A stretch of 64,000 bases of DNA from Marinilabilia salmonicolor JCM 21150 (GCF_000259075.1 NZ_AJKI01000003.1:1-64000); one strand, 5' to 3'. Positions 8,191 to 17,270 are shown, counted from the stretch's first letter. Notes: generated by a model from the sequence alone, not told the origin. Numbers and translations: made by a program.

Positions 8191-9687
8191 TTATTGGCAA
8201 TGGATGTGCTTGATTACTAATTCCCGTTCTCTCTCTTTATCATGAGCAATTTCATTTCGGATGTTGATGTCATTGAAGTTTTTTAGTTTATCGATGGTGT
8301 GGGTAATTATTAACCGTGGAAATACACCACTTCCTATAAATACATCTCTTTTCTCATCGAGGCGTTCAGCCGACTCATAACAGGAAGCGGGCAACTGATT
8401 CAGATTTTTAAAGTCAGATGTGTGAAAGATGTTACCCTTGACATACAGACTTTCTGCTTGTTCCAGAGCATCATTCATTTTCAGTCCGTGTACGGCAGAG
8501 ATTAACAAACCTGCCATTATCAGATGGATATTTGCACTTCCGTCGGGAACCCTGAATTCAAAAGTCTGAGTCTGGTTAGTCGGGCTTTTGGTATCCTTTG
8601 TCATTCCCGGATTTACGATTTCAGCCATATTGTTTCCGCCCGTCCATCCCAATGGGATCCTCACCAGTGCCGACCGATTTCGTTCTCCCCAGCAAATATA
8701 AGTTGGAGCTTCCTGATTGGGTACCAGCCGTAGATATGAGGTAGGCACTGTATTCCCAAAAGCGGTGAGCGCGTCGGCTAAATCCAGAATTCCTGCAATG
8801 ATTTTTTTTGTGGTTGTGCTGAGATGCTCGTTTTCCATGACGATGTTTTGATCATCTTTGAGAATCATCATGTGAAAATGCAGCCCGTTTCCGGCTTTGC
8901 CTGTACTGATTTTGGGAGCAAAACTGATTTCTACATTTAGTTGATCTGCCAGCATTCTTAGAATCCATTTGGCAATGAGAATCTGATCTGCCGCCATTTC
9001 CGGAGAGGTGGGAAGAAATTCAATTTCGTGCTGTTCAAAGGCTTCATCTTCTTTGGTGAAATTTCCCACTTCGGAGTGTCCGTATTTTATTTGGCCTCCG
9101 CATTCAGCAATCAGGCGCAGGGCTTCTTTACGCATCCATTCAAATTTGGCAAATGGCTCCGATTCGTGATACCCTTTCTGGTCGGTGGCCTGAAAAAGAC
9201 TATCTGTGGGACTGTTGACATAATACTCCAGTTCCCCGAGCATTTTCATCTCCAGCCCAGTAGATTCATTGAAATAACGGGATGCGTTTCGGAGAATGTT
9301 TTCGGGAGCCAGTTCCAGCAGGTTACCCGTATGGTCAAAAAACGAACAAAGTATTTCCACGGATGGAATCTCAGAAAAGGGATTCAGAAAAGCAGTCTGA
9401 TATCTGGGGATTACATACAAATCACTGCTTCCTGTTTCCATGAACGAAAAAAGTGATGAACCATCCACGCGTTCGCCGAAAGTCAGAATCTTGTTGAGAT
9501 GGTCAACACTGTGAATGGCAAAATTGAGCGTTTTTAGCCGTCCGTCCTCTCCCGGATATCTGAAGTTTAGCAGCCTGATATCATTGCCTGTCATATAACT
9601 GATGATGTCTTCCCGGGTAAACTGTTCCGGTTGTTTCTTCAGAAATTTGGCCAGTGGATTGGGGCTGAAATTAAATTGTTGTTCCAT
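8191..9687 (-). CDS. glnA: glutamine synthetase
   Basis: A 498-residue cytoplasmic enzyme making glutamine from glutamate, ammonia and ATP. The N-terminal beta-grasp region carries FGERVDGSSLFSF. The catalytic domain has the metal and substrate motifs ELEYYV, GNGLHFHM, the NRSALVRIP segment after YICWGERN, and FEFRVPDGSAN. The length is near that of GSI-type enzymes and the sequence resembles the GlnA-like form common in Bacteroidota. The adenylylation-site tyrosine region of enterobacterial GS is not evident. The start at 9687 is preceded on the minus strand by AAGGA 8 bases away. It is flanked by a terminator and appears monocistronic. Confidence 0.92.
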   Translation of the reverse strand: MEQQFNFSPNPLAKFLKKQPEQFTREDIISYMTGNDIRLLNFRYPGEDGRLKTLNFAIHSVDHLNKILTFGERVDGSSLFSFMETGSSDLYVIPRYQTAFLNPFSEIPSVEILCSFFDHTGNLLELAPENILRNASRYFNESTGLEMKMLGELEYYVNSPTDSLFQATDQKGYHESEPFAKFEWMRKEALRLIAECGGQIKYGHSEVGNFTKEDEAFEQHEIEFLPTSPEMAADQILIAKWILRMLADQLNVEISFAPKISTGKAGNGLHFHMMILKDDQNIVMENEHLSTTTKKIIAGILDLADALTAFGNTVPTSYLRLVPNQEAPTYICWGERNRSALVRIPLGWTGGNNMAEIVNPGMTKDTKSPTNQTQTFEFRVPDGSANIHLIMAGLLISAVHGLKMNDALEQAESLYVKGNIFHTSDFKNLNQLPASCYESAERLDEKRDVFIGSGVFPRLIITHTIDKLKNFNDINIRNEIAHDKERERELVIKHIHCQ

Positions 9688-9818
9688 GATTTTGTCCTTA
9701 AAAGTTTATAGAAGCAGACTGCATTCGCCTGTTGCAATATGGAATCTAACTTAAGGATATTGTGTCATGAAAAAACTGAGAAACATCAGAAATAAAAGAT
9801 GTTAGGACTTGATTTTTG

Positions 9819-10430
9819 TCAGGCTTCCTGTCCGATGGTTACCTCATAGTATTCGGTAACATCGGTAATTTTCATACCTGCTTCCCGGGCTGCATTCATA
9901 CCCAGAATTCCGTCTTCAAATACCTGACACTCATGAGGGGCAACGCCCATTTGTTCTGCACATCTGAGAAAAGTTTCCGGATGTGGTTTGGGATTGGAAA
10001 TGTCATCAGAAGTAACCAGAATATCGAAATACCTGTCCATGCCCACCACTTTCAATGTTTGCTCGGCAATGCTCCTTTGTCCCCCTGTACCTACCGACAT
10101 GGGAAGTTTCCCATGATATTTTCTGATGATGTCAGCCACAGGTTCAATAATTTTAGTTCGATGAATGGTTGCCCTGAAGATATCTTCCTTTTCTTCACCC
10201 ATTTGCACCGGGTCAATGTTTTTATTAAACATCCCGTTGAGTTTCTCCACAGTGCCATAAAGCGGAATTCCGGCAAGCTCCATGAATAGGTCTGTGGTGA
10301 AATCAATACCATGTTTTTTTAATGTGTCACGCCATGCAATAAAATGTGCCGGCATGGTGTCGGCAATCGTTCCATCCAGGTCAAAAATTAGTCCTTTTAC
10401 TCCCGGAAGAATTTGAATGTTATTTTGCAT
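9819..10430 (-). CDS. HAD superfamily phosphatase, beta-phosphoglucomutase-like
   Basis: A 203-residue HAD hydrolase of subfamily IA with an alpha-helical cap. Motif I is FDLDGTIADT (nucleophile Asp17, acid/base Asp19), motif II lies in SVGTGGQRS, the lysine of motif III in NPKPHPETF, and motif IV in VFEDGILGMNAAREAGM. This last motif is typical of the beta-phosphoglucomutase/CbbY group. It would dephosphorylate or isomerise a small sugar phosphate; the exact substrate is not readable. It is the leftmost-reading gene before a 594-base intergenic region and shows no clear operon partner. Confidence 0.88.
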   Translation of the reverse strand: MQNNIQILPGVKGLIFDLDGTIADTMPAHFIAWRDTLKKHGIDFTTDLFMELAGIPLYGTVEKLNGMFNKNIDPVQMGEEKEDIFRATIHRTKIIEPVADIIRKYHGKLPMSVGTGGQRSIAEQTLKVVGMDRYFDILVTSDDISNPKPHPETFLRCAEQMGVAPHECQVFEDGILGMNAAREAGMKITDVTEYYEVTIGQEA

Positions 10431-10735
10431 CTCGAAATTATTGTCTTTATTCAGAAAGCAAAGATAATGAATTGGAATGAGGCCCGGTGTTACCGGAACA
10501 TTAATGGCTGTTAATGATTATCAAATGACATAGCTTTGCTTATGAATGAAAACAAAAAATGCTAAAATCTTGTATATTTTTTCAAAAAACCGTTCTTTTG
10601 AAGTCAATTTGTCAATTTTAATTCATTTTTTGCTTGTTCATAAATAAGTAACGGTTCGTGGTTTTGTCCGGATCTTACCTTAAAAGATGCTTTTACAGAA
10701 GTTTGTTTCGAAGAATCGGAACCATTTCCTTTAGC

Positions 10736-10930
10736 CTGAATAATTGACTTCGTCGAACTTCGTTTTATGGATTTTCGTTATGAGATGCTCAAATACCAGG
10801 AAATATAAGAAACCGCAGGCAAATTTGAAGAAGGAAATAGTGAACTATTTTCAAATTAAATTTGCTGAGGACTCTTGAATTTCGCTGGTAGTTGAGTATC
10901 GTAATAGATAATTTGTGAATTAATCAGGTT
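10736..10930 (+). repeat. dispersed intergenic repeat, copy 2 (inverted-core family)
   Basis: A 195-bp copy of the element at 183-381. The left end (CTGAATAATTGACTTCGTCG) and right end (TGAAT...CAGGTT) have the same orientation as in copy 1. The core aligns to the reverse complement of that copy; the clearest shared block is GTAATAGATAATTT with GGTAGTTGA and a CTGAGGAC/GTCCTCA pair. It sits 94 bases upstream of the XRE-cupin gene. The remainder of the 10431-11024 gap holds an AT-rich stretch without a recognisable gene. Confidence 0.7.
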
Positions 10931-10967
10931 AGTCCTAATAAACATCAAATATTTAACGAATGAAACG

Positions 10968-10990
10968 AGTCCCGATTACTCGGGACGAGT
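10968..10990. repeat. small hairpin with flanking ACGAG direct repeats
   Basis: GTCCCGA (10969-10975) pairs with TCGGGAC (10980-10986) around TTAC; the stem is flanked on both sides by ACGAG. It lies in the leader of the XRE-cupin gene, 38 bases before the ATG. No T-run follows. It could be a small palindromic intergenic repeat or a binding site. Confidence 0.4.
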
Positions 10991-11024
10991 TCCATTAGAT
11001 TTTTAATAATCAAATTATACACTA

Positions 11025-11588
11025 ATGAAACCCGGAGAGAAAATCAAATTACAAAGAGAGGATAAGAAATTAGACCTCAAAGAGGTGGCACAAAGGACTC
11101 AACTGGATGAACAACAATTGGCCAGAATAGAGGCCGGTGAGGTTGCTCCTGCACTTGGAACATTGATTAAGCTGGCTCGTGTATTCGGGGTGCGCCTGGG
11201 AACTTTTCTTGATGATCAGGAAGAAACCGGCGCTGTTGTTTCCAGAAAAGGGGAGAATGGCCCTTCCGATAATATGAATGCGGCAGGATCGCAGCCAAGG
11301 GAAAATCTTGCTTTTTCCTCTCTTGCCAGACAAAAAAGTGATCGGCATATGGATCCTTTTCTTATTGAGGTTCAGCCCGGTGATGAGTTCAATTCCGGAT
11401 CTTCATCACACGAAGGAGAGGAGTTCTTATATGTGTTGAAGGGTACGCTGGAAGTCACCTACGGAAAAGAAAAGTATGAGTTGAAAGAGGGGGATACCAT
11501 CTATTATGATTCCATTGTGGATCATAAAGTATCCGCAACGGGTACTGAGAAAGCACTGGTGTTGGCGGTTGTTTATCTGCCTGTTTAA
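11025..11588 (+). CDS. XRE-family transcriptional regulator with C-terminal cupin domain
   Basis: A 187-residue DNA-binding regulator. Residues 1-62 form an XRE helix-turn-helix (LKEVAQRTQLDEQQLARIEAG ... LIKLARVFGVRLGTFL). A linker of about 50 residues follows, then a cupin_2 beta-barrel at residues about 115-187 (SSSHEGEEFLYVLKGTLEVT ... LKEGDTIYYDSIVDHKV), which may sense a small molecule. The acyl-CoA synthetase gene starts 39 bases downstream on the same strand, so the pair is probably an operon and the regulator likely controls it. This gene pairing is common in Bacteroidota and Desulfo-type genomes. Confidence 0.9.
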   Translation: MKPGEKIKLQREDKKLDLKEVAQRTQLDEQQLARIEAGEVAPALGTLIKLARVFGVRLGTFLDDQEETGAVVSRKGENGPSDNMNAAGSQPRENLAFSSLARQKSDRHMDPFLIEVQPGDEFNSGSSSHEGEEFLYVLKGTLEVTYGKEKYELKEGDTIYYDSIVDHKVSATGTEKALVLAVVYLPV

Positions 11589-11627
11589 TGCAATAATTGT
11601 TTATCAACTCATCCGAAAAATTTACTT

Positions 11628-13265
11628 ATGTCTTTTCAATTAACCGAAGATACGCTGGGCGGACTGCTTGAGAAGTGGTCCGGTGAGATGCCTGAACATG
11701 ATTTTATGGTTTACCCGGATCGTGGTCTGCGCTTCTCCTACAGCGAATTTAATGACCGTGTGGATAAAATGGCCAAAGGATTGATGGCCATTGGAGTCCA
11801 AAAGGGTGATAAAGTAGGTATCTGGGCCAATAATGTACCCGACTGGACAACACTGATGTTTGCCACAGCCAAGATTGGCGCTATTTTGGTTACCATCAAC
11901 ACCAATTATAAGCTCGCGGAACTGGAATATCTCATAAAGAATGCAGATCTGAATACACTTTGTCTGATTGACGGGTATCGTGACAGTGATTATGTGGATA
12001 TGGTGTTTCAGTTGGTACCCGAATTGAAAACCTCTCAACGGGGCCATCTGAAAAGTGAGAAATTTCCTGAACTTCATAATGTTATGTTTCTGGGTCCCCA
12101 GAAACACCGGGGAATGTATAATACCCCTGAAATTCTGACATTGGGCAATCATGTTGATGATGCTACTCTGCTGGAGCGCAAGCAGCAGGTGACCTGCCAC
12201 GATGTGGTGAATATGCAGTATACTTCGGGAACCACCGGGTTCCCAAAAGGGGTTATGTTGACGCATCATAATATAGTGAACAACGGACTCGGGGTAGGCG
12301 ACAATATGAAATATACCCCAAAAGACAGATTGTTGTTGCCGGTTCCTCTTTTTCACTGCTTTGGTTGTGTGCTTGGTGTTTGTGCTGTCATAACACATGG
12401 GGTGAGTATGGTTATTACCGAGGATTTTGACCCTTTGAAAGTCCTCGCCGCCGTGCAAAAGGAGAAATGTACTTCCATTTACGGAGTGCCTACCATGTTT
12501 ATTGCCGAACTCAATCATCCCATGTTTGATATGTTTGACCTCTCTTCCCTGAGAACAGGTATAATGGCTGGCTCATTGTGTCCCATTGATACCATGAAAG
12601 AGGTGATGACCAAAATGCATTGTGATGACATTATCATTGTTTACGGTTTGACAGAATCGTCACCCGGGATGACCACAACAAGAACTTTTGATGAGCCGGA
12701 AATCAGGGCTACTACCGTTGGGAAAGAACTTCCCGGAGTAGAGGTGAAAATTGTTGATCCGGAAACGGGAGAAGAACTTGAGTCCGAACAGCAAGGTGAA
12801 ATCTGTTGCCGCGGTTACAATGTGATGAAAGGTTATTACAACAATCCGGAGGCTACCCAAAAGGCAATTGATAAGGAAGGCTGGTTACACTCGGGCGACC
12901 TGGCAGTGAGAACGCAGGATGGTTTTTACAAAATCACCGGGCGTATCAAAGACATGATAATCCGGGGCGGGGAGAATATCTATCCGCGTGAGATTGAAAA
13001 CTACATTTACAATATGCCTGAAGTGGAGATGGTGGAAGTAGTTGGTATTCCGGATGAAAAGTACGGTGAGATTGTGGGGGCTTTCATTAAGCTGAAAAGC
13101 GGCAAATCTCTTACCGAAGAGGTTGTCCAGGATTTCTGCCGCGGAAAAATATCACGGTACAAAATTCCCAAACATGTATTTTTTGTTGATGATTTTCCGA
13201 AAACAGCCAGTGGCAAGATTCAGAAATATAAGCTCCGGGATATGGGGGCGGAAATGGCGAAATAG
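11628..13265 (+). CDS. AMP-binding acyl-CoA synthetase (fatty acid-CoA ligase family)
   Basis: A 545-residue adenylate-forming enzyme activating a carboxylic acid, probably a medium- or long-chain fatty acid, with ATP and CoA. The P-loop-like motif [18 protein letters not shown] is intact, followed by the YGLTESSPG region, the hinge motif [21 protein letters not shown] and the C-terminal catalytic lysine in [11 protein letters not shown]. The chain length is not readable. It follows the XRE-cupin regulator and ends at a strong shared terminator. In related gene pairs the ligase is described as long-chain fatty-acid-CoA ligase. Confidence 0.92.
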   Translation: MSFQLTEDTLGGLLEKWSGEMPEHDFMVYPDRGLRFSYSEFNDRVDKMAKGLMAIGVQKGDKVGIWANNVPDWTTLMFATAKIGAILVTINTNYKLAELEYLIKNADLNTLCLIDGYRDSDYVDMVFQLVPELKTSQRGHLKSEKFPELHNVMFLGPQKHRGMYNTPEILTLGNHVDDATLLERKQQVTCHDVVNMQYTSGTTGFPKGVMLTHHNIVNNGLGVGDNMKYTPKDRLLLPVPLFHCFGCVLGVCAVITHGVSMVITEDFDPLKVLAAVQKEKCTSIYGVPTMFIAELNHPMFDMFDLSSLRTGIMAGSLCPIDTMKEVMTKMHCDDIIIVYGLTESSPGMTTTRTFDEPEIRATTVGKELPGVEVKIVDPETGEELESEQQGEICCRGYNVMKGYYNNPEATQKAIDKEGWLHSGDLAVRTQDGFYKITGRIKDMIIRGGENIYPREIENYIYNMPEVEMVEVVGIPDEKYGEIVGAFIKLKSGKSLTEEVVQDFCRGKISRYKIPKHVFFVDDFPKTASGKIQKYKLRDMGAEMAK

Positions 13266-13270
13266 ATTTG

Positions 13271-13317
13271 TGTTTTACAGGCGTATTTTGGCAAAACCAA
13301 AATACGCCTGTAAAACA
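13271..13317. terminator. 21-bp perfect bidirectional terminator
   Basis: The arms 13271-13291 and 13297-13317 are exact reverse complements with a 5-base loop (CAAAA). Both arm ends are T/A-rich, so a T-run follows on either strand. It lies 5 bases past the stop of the acyl-CoA synthetase and 10 bases before the stop of the convergent nspC gene, and so serves both. Confidence 0.9.
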
Positions 13318-13327
13318 CTTTTTCAAC

Positions 13328-14470
13328 TTACCCCATTCGCGACTTGTAATCCTCATAACCAAACTTCCGGACAACTTTCAGCCCTTCCGTATTGTTCCAA
13401 AAGGCGATGGATGGATGCGGAACCCCGTTAAACATGGTGGTTTTTACAATGGTGTAATGAATCATATCTTCAAAAACAACTTTATCTCCCGGTTTGAGGG
13501 GTTCGTCGAACGACCAGTAGCCGATAAAATCGCCTGCCAGACAACTGTTACCACCCATGCGGTAAGTCGGTAAACCTTTTACCGGTTCGTGGTAAGCGCC
13601 CCTAATGCGCGGTTTGTAGGGCATCTCCAGACAATCGGGCATATGGGCAGTGAAGCTGACATTTAGAATAGCCGTTTGGATACCGTGGTTTTCTACTATG
13701 TCCATCACCTCAGATACCAGAACTCCTGTTTCCCAGGCAAATGCACTGCCGGGTTCCAGAATAATGTGCAGATTCCATTTTTCTTTGAAGGCTTTCAGGG
13801 TATGAATCAGATGTTCTACATCATAGTCTTTGCGGGTCATCAGGTGACCTCCGCCCATATTGAGCCATTTAATCTGATTAAGCTGCTTCCCGAATTTAGT
13901 CTCTACATTTTCCAATATCTTTTCCAGTTCATCGCTCGATGATTCGCACAAAGCATGAAAATGCAAGCCTTCTATTCCTTCAGGAAGCTGATCAGGAATC
14001 TGGTCCGCAATGATTCCCAGTCGAGAACCGGGAGAACAGGGGTTGTACAAATCGGTGGAGACTTCCGAATATTCCGGGTTGATACGTAAGCCCGGGGAGA
14101 TGTGTTTATTATGATTCTGAAGGAACTTCCTGAACCGTTCGTATTGATTGATGGAATTAAACGTGATGTGGCTGCTGTACTGCATGATGCCCGGAAAATC
14201 ATCTTCTGTATAGGCCGGGCTGTAGGTATGTGCCGGGCTTCCCATTTCCTCAAAAGCAAGGCGGGCCTCGTGAATGGAGCTGGCGGTGGCGCCGGGAATG
14301 TACTCCCTTACGATGGGAAATGCCGGCCACAACGAAAAGGCCTTGAATGCAAGTATTATTTCTATTCCGGCCCTGTCACGGACACTTTTTATAAGTTCAA
14401 GGTTTTTGCGCAATAAAGCCTCATCCATCACATAGGCTGGCGAGGGAACCTGATTGATATTGATGCTCAT
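13328..14470 (-). CDS. nspC: carboxynorspermidine/carboxyspermidine decarboxylase
   Basis: A 380-residue PLP enzyme of the alanine racemase/group IV decarboxylase fold. It removes the carboxyl group from carboxy(nor)spermidine in the last step of the alternative spermidine pathway. The PLP lysine sits in ILAFKAFSLW; HFHALCESS, WLNMGGGH and LEPGSAFAWETG are the family's cofactor and substrate segments, and GGNSCLAGD carries the catalytic cysteine contributed across the dimer. The start at 14470 is fixed by a good promoter just upstream (14492-14522); a longer frame from 14593 would begin upstream of that promoter. The partner, carboxynorspermidine synthase, is encoded at 26504. Confidence 0.93.
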   Translation of the reverse strand: MSININQVPSPAYVMDEALLRKNLELIKSVRDRAGIEIILAFKAFSLWPAFPIVREYIPGATASSIHEARLAFEEMGSPAHTYSPAYTEDDFPGIMQYSSHITFNSINQYERFRKFLQNHNKHISPGLRINPEYSEVSTDLYNPCSPGSRLGIIADQIPDQLPEGIEGLHFHALCESSSDELEKILENVETKFGKQLNQIKWLNMGGGHLMTRKDYDVEHLIHTLKAFKEKWNLHIILEPGSAFAWETGVLVSEVMDIVENHGIQTAILNVSFTAHMPDCLEMPYKPRIRGAYHEPVKGLPTYRMGGNSCLAGDFIGYWSFDEPLKPGDKVVFEDMIHYTIVKTTMFNGVPHPSIAFWNNTEGLKVVRKFGYEDYKSRMG

Positions 14471-14491
14471 TCTGCTGTTTTTAGTAAACGA

Positions 14492-14522
14492 CAAATATAG
14501 CAGAGAATTGTTTGCTGACAAA
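14492..14522 (-). promoter_or_regulatory. Bacteroidota-type promoter of nspC
   Basis: On the minus strand: -33 TTTG (14522-14519), a 19-base spacer and -7 TATATTTG (14499-14492). Both elements match the Bacteroidota housekeeping consensus. Predicted transcription starts about 15 bases before the chosen ATG. Confidence 0.75.
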
Positions 14523-14655
14523 TGGTTTTGTTTGGAAAGGGAACCTGGGTTGCATTTCATGATTTCGATTAATATTTTGCAATTGCAAGGCATTGAGAAA
14601 CCATCCTGGAAAGAAATCTTTGGTTATTTAAACCCAACATCATTGATAAATTTTG

Positions 14656-14663
14656 TAACTTTG
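14656..14663 (+). promoter_or_regulatory. -7 box TAACTTTG before the antitoxin gene
   Basis: Exact TAnnTTTG match 28 bases upstream of the ATG at 14692. No TTTG is found at the -33 position. Confidence 0.5.
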
Positions 14664-14691
14664 ATTGATTCGAGAATAAAAAAGTTAAATT

Positions 14692-14919
14692 ATGGGGAAT
14701 GAGGCAATTAAGTTGGAGCTTATTGAATGGTTAACCAAACTGGAGGATGAGGAAACCATCGAATATCTGAAAGTTGTAAAGGATTCAAAATCTACTGAAA
14801 AGGAATGGTGGACTGATTTGACTGATTCTCAAAAGCAGGGGGTTGAAAGAGGATTAAATGATATCGAAAATGGTCCGACAGTTTCTCATGATGATGTAAA
14901 ACGCAGGTATGGACTTTGA
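14692..14919 (+). CDS. addiction-module antitoxin-like protein
   Basis: A 75-residue protein whose form matches the small addiction-module component family common in Bacteroidota: an N-terminal helix (LIEWLTKLEDEETIEYLKVVKDS), then WWTDLTDSQKQGVERGLNDIE, and a C-terminal VSHDDVKRRYGL. The last part is the toxin-binding tail type of RelE/ParE partners. The downstream toxin frame starts inside this gene (11-base overlap, different frame), the usual arrangement of such operons. Because that toxin is interrupted by two stop codons, the antitoxin is now an orphan or a remnant that could still neutralise related toxins elsewhere. Confidence 0.78.
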   Translation: MGNEAIKLELIEWLTKLEDEETIEYLKVVKDSKSTEKEWWTDLTDSQKQGVERGLNDIENGPTVSHDDVKRRYGL

Positions 14920-15202
14920 ATTGAGATGGTCTGAAGAATCTGTAAAGAATCTTGAAGATATTTTGGAAGATTTACGTTTAAGATGGACCGAAAAGGAAGT
15001 CAGTAATTTTAAATAGAAGTTGAGTCAATAATTGCAATTGATTGTTCAGAATCCTCTTTTGTTTCCATTATCAACTCAGAAAGATGAATTGAGAAAGGCT
15101 GTTTTAAGTAAGCAAACTACAATTTTTTACAAGATAAAAGGGAATGTTGTTTTTCTTGCTTATCTTCATTTGAATAGAAGGGATATGGGGTATATTAAAT
15201 AA
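14909..15202 (+). pseudogene. RelE/ParE-type toxin, interrupted by two in-frame stops
   Basis: Frame starting ATG 14909, overlapping the antitoxin by 11 bases. It reads MDFELRWSEESVKNLEDILE and on to VSNFK, then TAG (15014-15016), four codons, TAA (15029-15031), then continues in the same frame to the natural stop at 15200-15202 with IVQNPLLFPLS, LRKAVLSKQTTIFYKI and VVFLAYLHLNRRDMGYI. These are the usual ParE/RelE C-terminal strands. The whole is about 97 codons, the family's normal length, with no frameshift. Both stops are single-base changes from codons expected there (AAG or CAG to TAG, CAA to TAA). The toxin is therefore inactive unless the stops are read through. Confidence 0.85.
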
Positions 15203-15268
15203 AACGAGCATAAACCTTCGGTGTCTTTTTTGTACTGCAGATTTGTAAACAAAGAAACACGATGATTT

Positions 15269-16033
15269 CTACTTCTTCCCCGCAAAATAACTCAGCAATT
15301 TGGGTTTCATCATTTTACTCACAGATATTGTGTGTTCTCCTACTTTTACCAGATTGCCATTGATTTCCCTGATTTTATCCAGTGCCACAATATAGGATTT
15401 ATGAATGCGCATAAAACGCTCTGCAGGGAGCTCCTGCTCTAGCTTACGGAGTGAGAAGAGCCCCATATATTTGGCTGTGTGCGTGTGAAAAGTAACATAT
15501 TCCAGAGCTCCTTCAATATATAGGATATCGTCATAAAGAAGTTTTACCATTCTTCTGTCTGATTTCACTATAATGAAATTTTTTGTTTCCTCGGCGGGAG
15601 CTTCCTGAACGATTGATTTTCCTGCAGGTGATTCCAGTTCCTTGTATTTTTGCTTGTAATTGAGAATGGTAATAATCTTGTTGACTGCTTTAACAAACCG
15701 TGGAAAAGAAACCGGTTTCAGCAGGTATTCTACTGCATTCACTTCAAATCCCTGAACAGCATATTGAGGATAAGCCGTGACAAAAACGATTAGGGGCCCG
15801 TGGGGGACCATCAGGTTCTTGATGAAATCCATTCCCGACATATCCGGCATCTCAATATCTGTAAAGATGACATCAATTTGGCCGTTGGAAATGGTATCGA
15901 TGGCAGCCATCGGGGAGTCAAACGAATCGATCAGATTGAACTGAGGAATTTTTGAAATATAATCGGCCATCAGTTTACGTGCCAGAAATTCGTCATCAAT
16001 TACAATGCAGTTATATTTTCCCTGAGCTGCCAT
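15269..16033 (-). CDS. LytTR-family response regulator
   Basis: A 254-residue two-component response regulator. The receiver domain covers residues about 7-120 with acidic pocket DDE (13-15), phosphoacceptor Asp59 (VIFTDIEMPDMSG) and the conserved lysine in EYLLKPVSFPRF. A LytTR DNA-binding domain covers residues about 150-252 (FIIVKSDRRMVKLLYDDILYIE ... RFMRIHKSYIVAL). LytTR domains bind tandem direct repeats. The partner kinase gene lies upstream on the same strand, separated by a 201-bp MITE-like element. A repeat array fitting a LytTR box lies beyond the kinase, before the efflux operon. Confidence 0.93.
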   Translation of the reverse strand: MAAQGKYNCIVIDDEFLARKLMADYISKIPQFNLIDSFDSPMAAIDTISNGQIDVIFTDIEMPDMSGMDFIKNLMVPHGPLIVFVTAYPQYAVQGFEVNAVEYLLKPVSFPRFVKAVNKIITILNYKQKYKELESPAGKSIVQEAPAEETKNFIIVKSDRRMVKLLYDDILYIEGALEYVTFHTHTAKYMGLFSLRKLEQELPAERFMRIHKSYIVALDKIREINGNLVKVGEHTISVSKMMKPKLLSYFAGKK

Positions 16034-16046
16034 AGGATAGATTATT

Positions 16047-16247
16047 TAGAGTCTGTCTATAAAATAAGCGTTTTTCACGTGTTTGAGATAGAAAGTTCAA
16101 ATTCAAGGCGTGTGAAAAATCTAAACCGCAGTCCCGAAGTAGCTTTTGTAAGGTTTTTTAAACAAAAAACCAACAAAAAGCACAATCGGGATGAGGACTT
16201 AGATTTTGAGCAACAACGCAGAAGTTGGACTTCATAGACAAACACTA
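16047..16247 (-). mobile_element. MITE-like element, copy A
   Basis: A 201-bp non-coding element, the reverse complement of the 155-bp copy at 41587-41741 (over 85% identical by eye outside one internal segment). The imperfect terminal inverted repeats of 17 bp read TAG-x-GT-x-TGTCTAT-x-AA. Copy A has about 60 extra bases inside (16131-16192) forming their own imperfect hairpin (CCCGA...GGTTTTTT/AAAAAACC...TCGGG). No coding capacity. It sits between the response regulator and kinase genes. The outer TAG of the element is exactly the stop codon of the kinase. Confidence 0.8.
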
Positions 16248-17270
16248 TTTATACAATTTCAAAGTTATTTTATATTTGTCTTCATCATGGACGATAATCA
16301 GCTTATGCTTTTTAGGATAAAGTAGTTCAAGCCTGTTGCGTGCATTCTCAATGCCAATACCACGTGTTTTGCCTGTTTTTTTGTCGGTTGTCTGAGCCCG
16401 GATGCTGTTTTCCACACTGAAATGAAATTCTTCAGCGTTTTGTTTCAATTCAATATTTACAAAACCTGATTTATCCTTTTCAATCTTGCTGTGTTTGAAC
16501 GCATTTTCCACAAAGGTAACCAGAAGCATGGGAGCAATTTGATAATTTTCGTCATGTATTCCTACTTCAAAGGTGATATTTTGTCGCTTTTCAGTTTTTA
16601 GCTGCTGAAATTCAAGGAAACTGTTGATGTAATCGATCTCCTTGTAGAGAGATATATAGTCCGATTCGCAATCGTACAGCACGTACCGAAGCATATCTGA
16701 CAGCATGGTGATTTTTTCGGGTGTTGATTCGTCACCCGTATAGGCCATGGAGTATATATTGTTAAGTGCATTGAACAGAAAATGCGGGTTGACCTGTGTT
16801 TTTAGGAATTTTAATTCACTTTCAGCCTTCTCGCGCTTGAGCGTTTCAATTTCCACAATGCTGTTTTCCTGTTTTTCTTCCAGGTATTTGGTCATGCTGA
16901 TCCAGAAGGCAATCAGACACAGTATGATATGAAAAATAAAGGCACCAAAAAGGTTGAAGTTCTCCGGTCGTAATGACGGGTATAGTTTTGTGAAGAAGGC
17001 TTCGATACTAACACCTATAACAGCCAGACTTACAATGAGTATTGTGTTGTATACTCTGAATTTGGTCTTATAGCCGGAATGATAGCGGGGCATAAGCCAT
17101 TTAATGTTTACATTGTAAACAATATACTGGATGGAGGTCAGTACCACAGCATGAATAAGGCCTTTCAGGGCACTGATCTGAGATCCTATTGAAAAGTAAA
17201 ACAGAGCCAGCATTATCCATATTGCAATGGATGGAAGGGCCTTGTACCACCTGGTGAAGTTTGAAAACAT
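16245..17270 (-). CDS. LytS-type sensor histidine kinase
   Basis: A 341-residue membrane sensor kinase. Four hydrophobic segments fill residues about 10-130, followed by a short coiled coil and the His_kinase domain with NPHFLFNALNNIYSMA (phosphoacceptor His). The ATPase part shows the N box NAFKHSK and the G box GIGIENARNRLELLYP. No periplasmic sensing domain is apparent. I chose ATG 17270, preceded by AAAGGA, over 17339. It probably phosphorylates the LytTR regulator encoded next. Its stop codon is supplied by the end of the MITE-like element, so the last residues may have been altered by that insertion. Confidence 0.9.
   Translation of the reverse strand: MFSNFTRWYKALPSIAIWIMLALFYFSIGSQISALKGLIHAVVLTSIQYIVYNVNIKWLMPRYHSGYKTKFRVYNTILIVSLAVIGVSIEAFFTKLYPSLRPENFNLFGAFIFHIILCLIAFWISMTKYLEEKQENSIVEIETLKREKAESELKFLKTQVNPHFLFNALNNIYSMAYTGDESTPEKITMLSDMLRYVLYDCESDYISLYKEIDYINSFLEFQQLKTEKRQNITFEVGIHDENYQIAPMLLVTFVENAFKHSKIEKDKSGFVNIELKQNAEEFHFSVENSIRAQTTDKKTGKTRGIGIENARNRLELLYPKKHKLIIVHDEDKYKITLKLYK

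Noticed and set aside
11640-12518. A 292-codon minus-strand frame opposite the acyl-CoA synthetase
   Set aside because: Antisense shadow of a well-supported gene; the translation has no recognisable motif.
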